The notes beneath the pieces were generated by a model that searched no databases, was not told the origin of the DNA, and saw only the letters and a program-made list of their open reading frames with translations. A stretch of 64,000 bases of DNA from Paulinella micropora (taxonomy: Eukaryota > Cercozoa > Imbricatea > Euglyphida). The stretch covers positions 773,021 to 837,020 of the forward strand of contig BJOX01000081.1 in assembly GCA_009731375.1 (NCBI GenBank), read 5' to 3'. This document shows positions 61,683-64,000 of this stretch, piece by piece (the first letter of the stretch is position 1; each line of letters begins with the position of its first letter). Position numbers and translations under genes: made by a program.

Positions 61683-62898
61683 GCAAGTAAGCAAGTAAGC
61701 AAGTAAGCAAGTAAGCAAGTAAGCAAGTAAGCAAGTGAGCAAGTGAGCAAGTAAGCAAGTAAGCAAGTAAGCAAGTAAGCAAGTAAGCAAGTAATGGATG
61801 AAGGAAGAAGTTAACTTTATTTACCTTCACTTGCTCGGAACATCCCCATGCTTGCAATTCTAAAAGAGTTCTGTGGGGATAGGCTATCGGCTATGGAGGG
61901 CAAGTAAGCAAGTAAGCAAGTAAGCAAGTAAGCAAGTAAGCAAGTGAGCAAGTGAGCGAGAGCAAGAGGGCAAGTAAGCAAGTAAGCAAGTAAGCAAGTA
62001 AGCAAGTAATTGATGAAGGAAGAAGTCAACTTTATTTACCTTCACTTGCTCGGAACATCCCCATGCTTGCAATTCTAAAAGAGTTCTGTGGGGATAGGCT
62101 ATCGGCTATGGAGGGCAAGTAAGCAAGTAAGCAAGTAAGCAAGTAAGCAAGTAAGCAAGTGAGCAAGTGAGCAAGTGAGCAAGTAAGCAAGAGGGTAAGC
62201 AAGTAAGCAAGTAAGCAAGTAAGCAAGTAATTGATGAAGGAAGAAGTTAACTTTATTTACCTTCACTTGCTCGGAACATCCCCATGCTTGCAATTCTAAA
62301 AGAGTTCTGTGGGGATAGGCTATCGGCAATTGAGGGCGGCGAAGTAAAGCTAACAACAACATGCTTGCAATTCTTAACGAGTTCTGTGGGGATAGACTAT
62401 CGCTATGGAGGGCGGCAATGTAAAGCTAATGACCACGTTATCACCATTATCATCATTATCATCATCATGATAATTATCATCATTATCATCATTATCATCA
62501 TTATCATCATTATCATCACCACCACCAGCAGCAGCAGCAACAACAACAACAACAACCACAACAACCAAAAACAAAAACAACAACAACAACAACATGCTTG
62601 CAATTCTTAACGAGTTCTGTGGGGATAGACTATCGGCTATGGAGGGCGGCGAAGTAAAGCTAATGACCACGTCATCACAATTATCATCATCATCATCATC
62701 ATCATGATAATAATCATCATTATCATCATCATCACCACCACCACCAGCAACAACAACAACAACAACAACCACCACCACCAAAAACAACAACAACAACAAC
62801 AACAACAACATGCTTGCAATTCTGAACGAGTTCTGTGGGGATAGACTATCCGCTATGGAGGGCGGCGACGTAAAGCTAACGATAACAATCTATCTATA

Positions 62899-62974
<76 letters not shown>

Positions 62975-63029
62975 GATCTATCTATCGACCTATCTATCTA
63001 CCTGCCTATCTACCTACCTACCTACCTGC

Positions 63030-63079
<50 letters not shown>

Positions 63080-63112
63080 CTATCTATCTATCTATCTATC
63101 CATCTATCTATC

Positions 63113-63203
<91 letters not shown>

Positions 63204-63308
63204 ACATCTGTCTATCTATCTATTTATCTATCTATCTATTCATCTATCTATTCATCTATCTACATCACCATTATCATCATTATGATCATCATCATCATCA
63301 TCATCATT

Positions 63309-63341
<33 letters not shown>

Positions 63342-63390
63342 GGGGATAGACTATCCACTATCGAGGGCGGCGATGTAAAGCTAACGATAA
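61681..63390 (+). repeat. Seven copies of a ~75-bp phrase spaced by different microsatellites
   Basis: catgcttgcaattct, gagttctgtggggatag, ctatcggctatggagggc occurs at 61850, 62063, 62285, 62360, 62594, 62810 and (tail only) 63340. The first three are joined by (AAGC/AAGT)n, the next by CAT/CAA/CAC tracts, the last by a CTAT array (62890-63262) and CAT. So the unit spread together with, or was separated by, unrelated simple repeats. Confidence 0.88.

Positions 63391-64000
<610 letters not shown>

Overview
The window is eukaryotic chromosomal DNA carrying an integrated, partly decayed DNA virus/transposon of the Polinton (Maverick) / Polinton-like virus type. The host species cannot be named from the sequence. 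Its DNA here is extremely rich in tri-, tetra-, penta- and hexanucleotide arrays, and holds LINE, SINE-like and foldback repeats plus one protein-kinase exon with plausible splice sites. This points to a microsatellite-rich unicellular or simple eukaryote, with a fragmented assembly (eight runs of N).

Layout. (1) 1-2730: host-side DNA of balanced composition with a broken minus-strand open frame (low-complexity, Ser/Thr/Pro/Gln-rich tail plus a better-conserved-looking core). (2) 2731-23479: an AT-rich 20.7-kb element bounded by ~329-bp terminal inverted repeats (TIRs). (3) 23480-24153: 674 bp of extra DNA. (4) 24154-24195: a second copy of the 42 bp that abut the left TIR, followed by the RS-rich upstream part of the same interrupted host frame (to 24494). 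(5) 24495-64000: host repeat desert made of long microsatellites, minisatellites and short interspersed repeats, with one 5'-truncated LINE (57319-58590).

The element has the expected Polinton-type gene set. Replication and integration: protein-primed family B DNA polymerase (18494-22477, minus), rve integrase (3651-4640, minus) and an ExoX-C-like small protein. Morphogenesis: FtsK/HerA-type packaging ATPase, adenovirus-type cysteine protease, penton/minor capsid protein, major capsid protein and a small basic pVI/pX-like protein. Attachment: a giant fibre with an S74 auto-chaperone end, and a second putative surface protein. It also encodes an HNH endonuclease with zinc-ribbon repeats, a two-helix membrane protein, and a pair of related zinc-finger/AP2-like genes, one just inside each TIR and both reading inward. 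Structural genes are mostly on the plus strand (5.3-17.5 kb). Polymerase-side genes are on the minus strand (17.5-23.1 kb).

Three copies of a 120-165 bp palindrome-rich intergenic cassette (5223, 11620, 17980) each sit at the start of a gene and look like shared promoter/regulatory modules. A perfect-spacing 65-bp tandem duplication sits directly upstream of the major capsid gene. The major capsid, the left terminal gene and the C-terminal half of the fibre are intact. Most other genes carry single-base indels (often in A/T runs) or a single TAG/TGA. The provirus is therefore either recently dead or the assembly contains homopolymer errors; the flanking host frame shows similar breaks.
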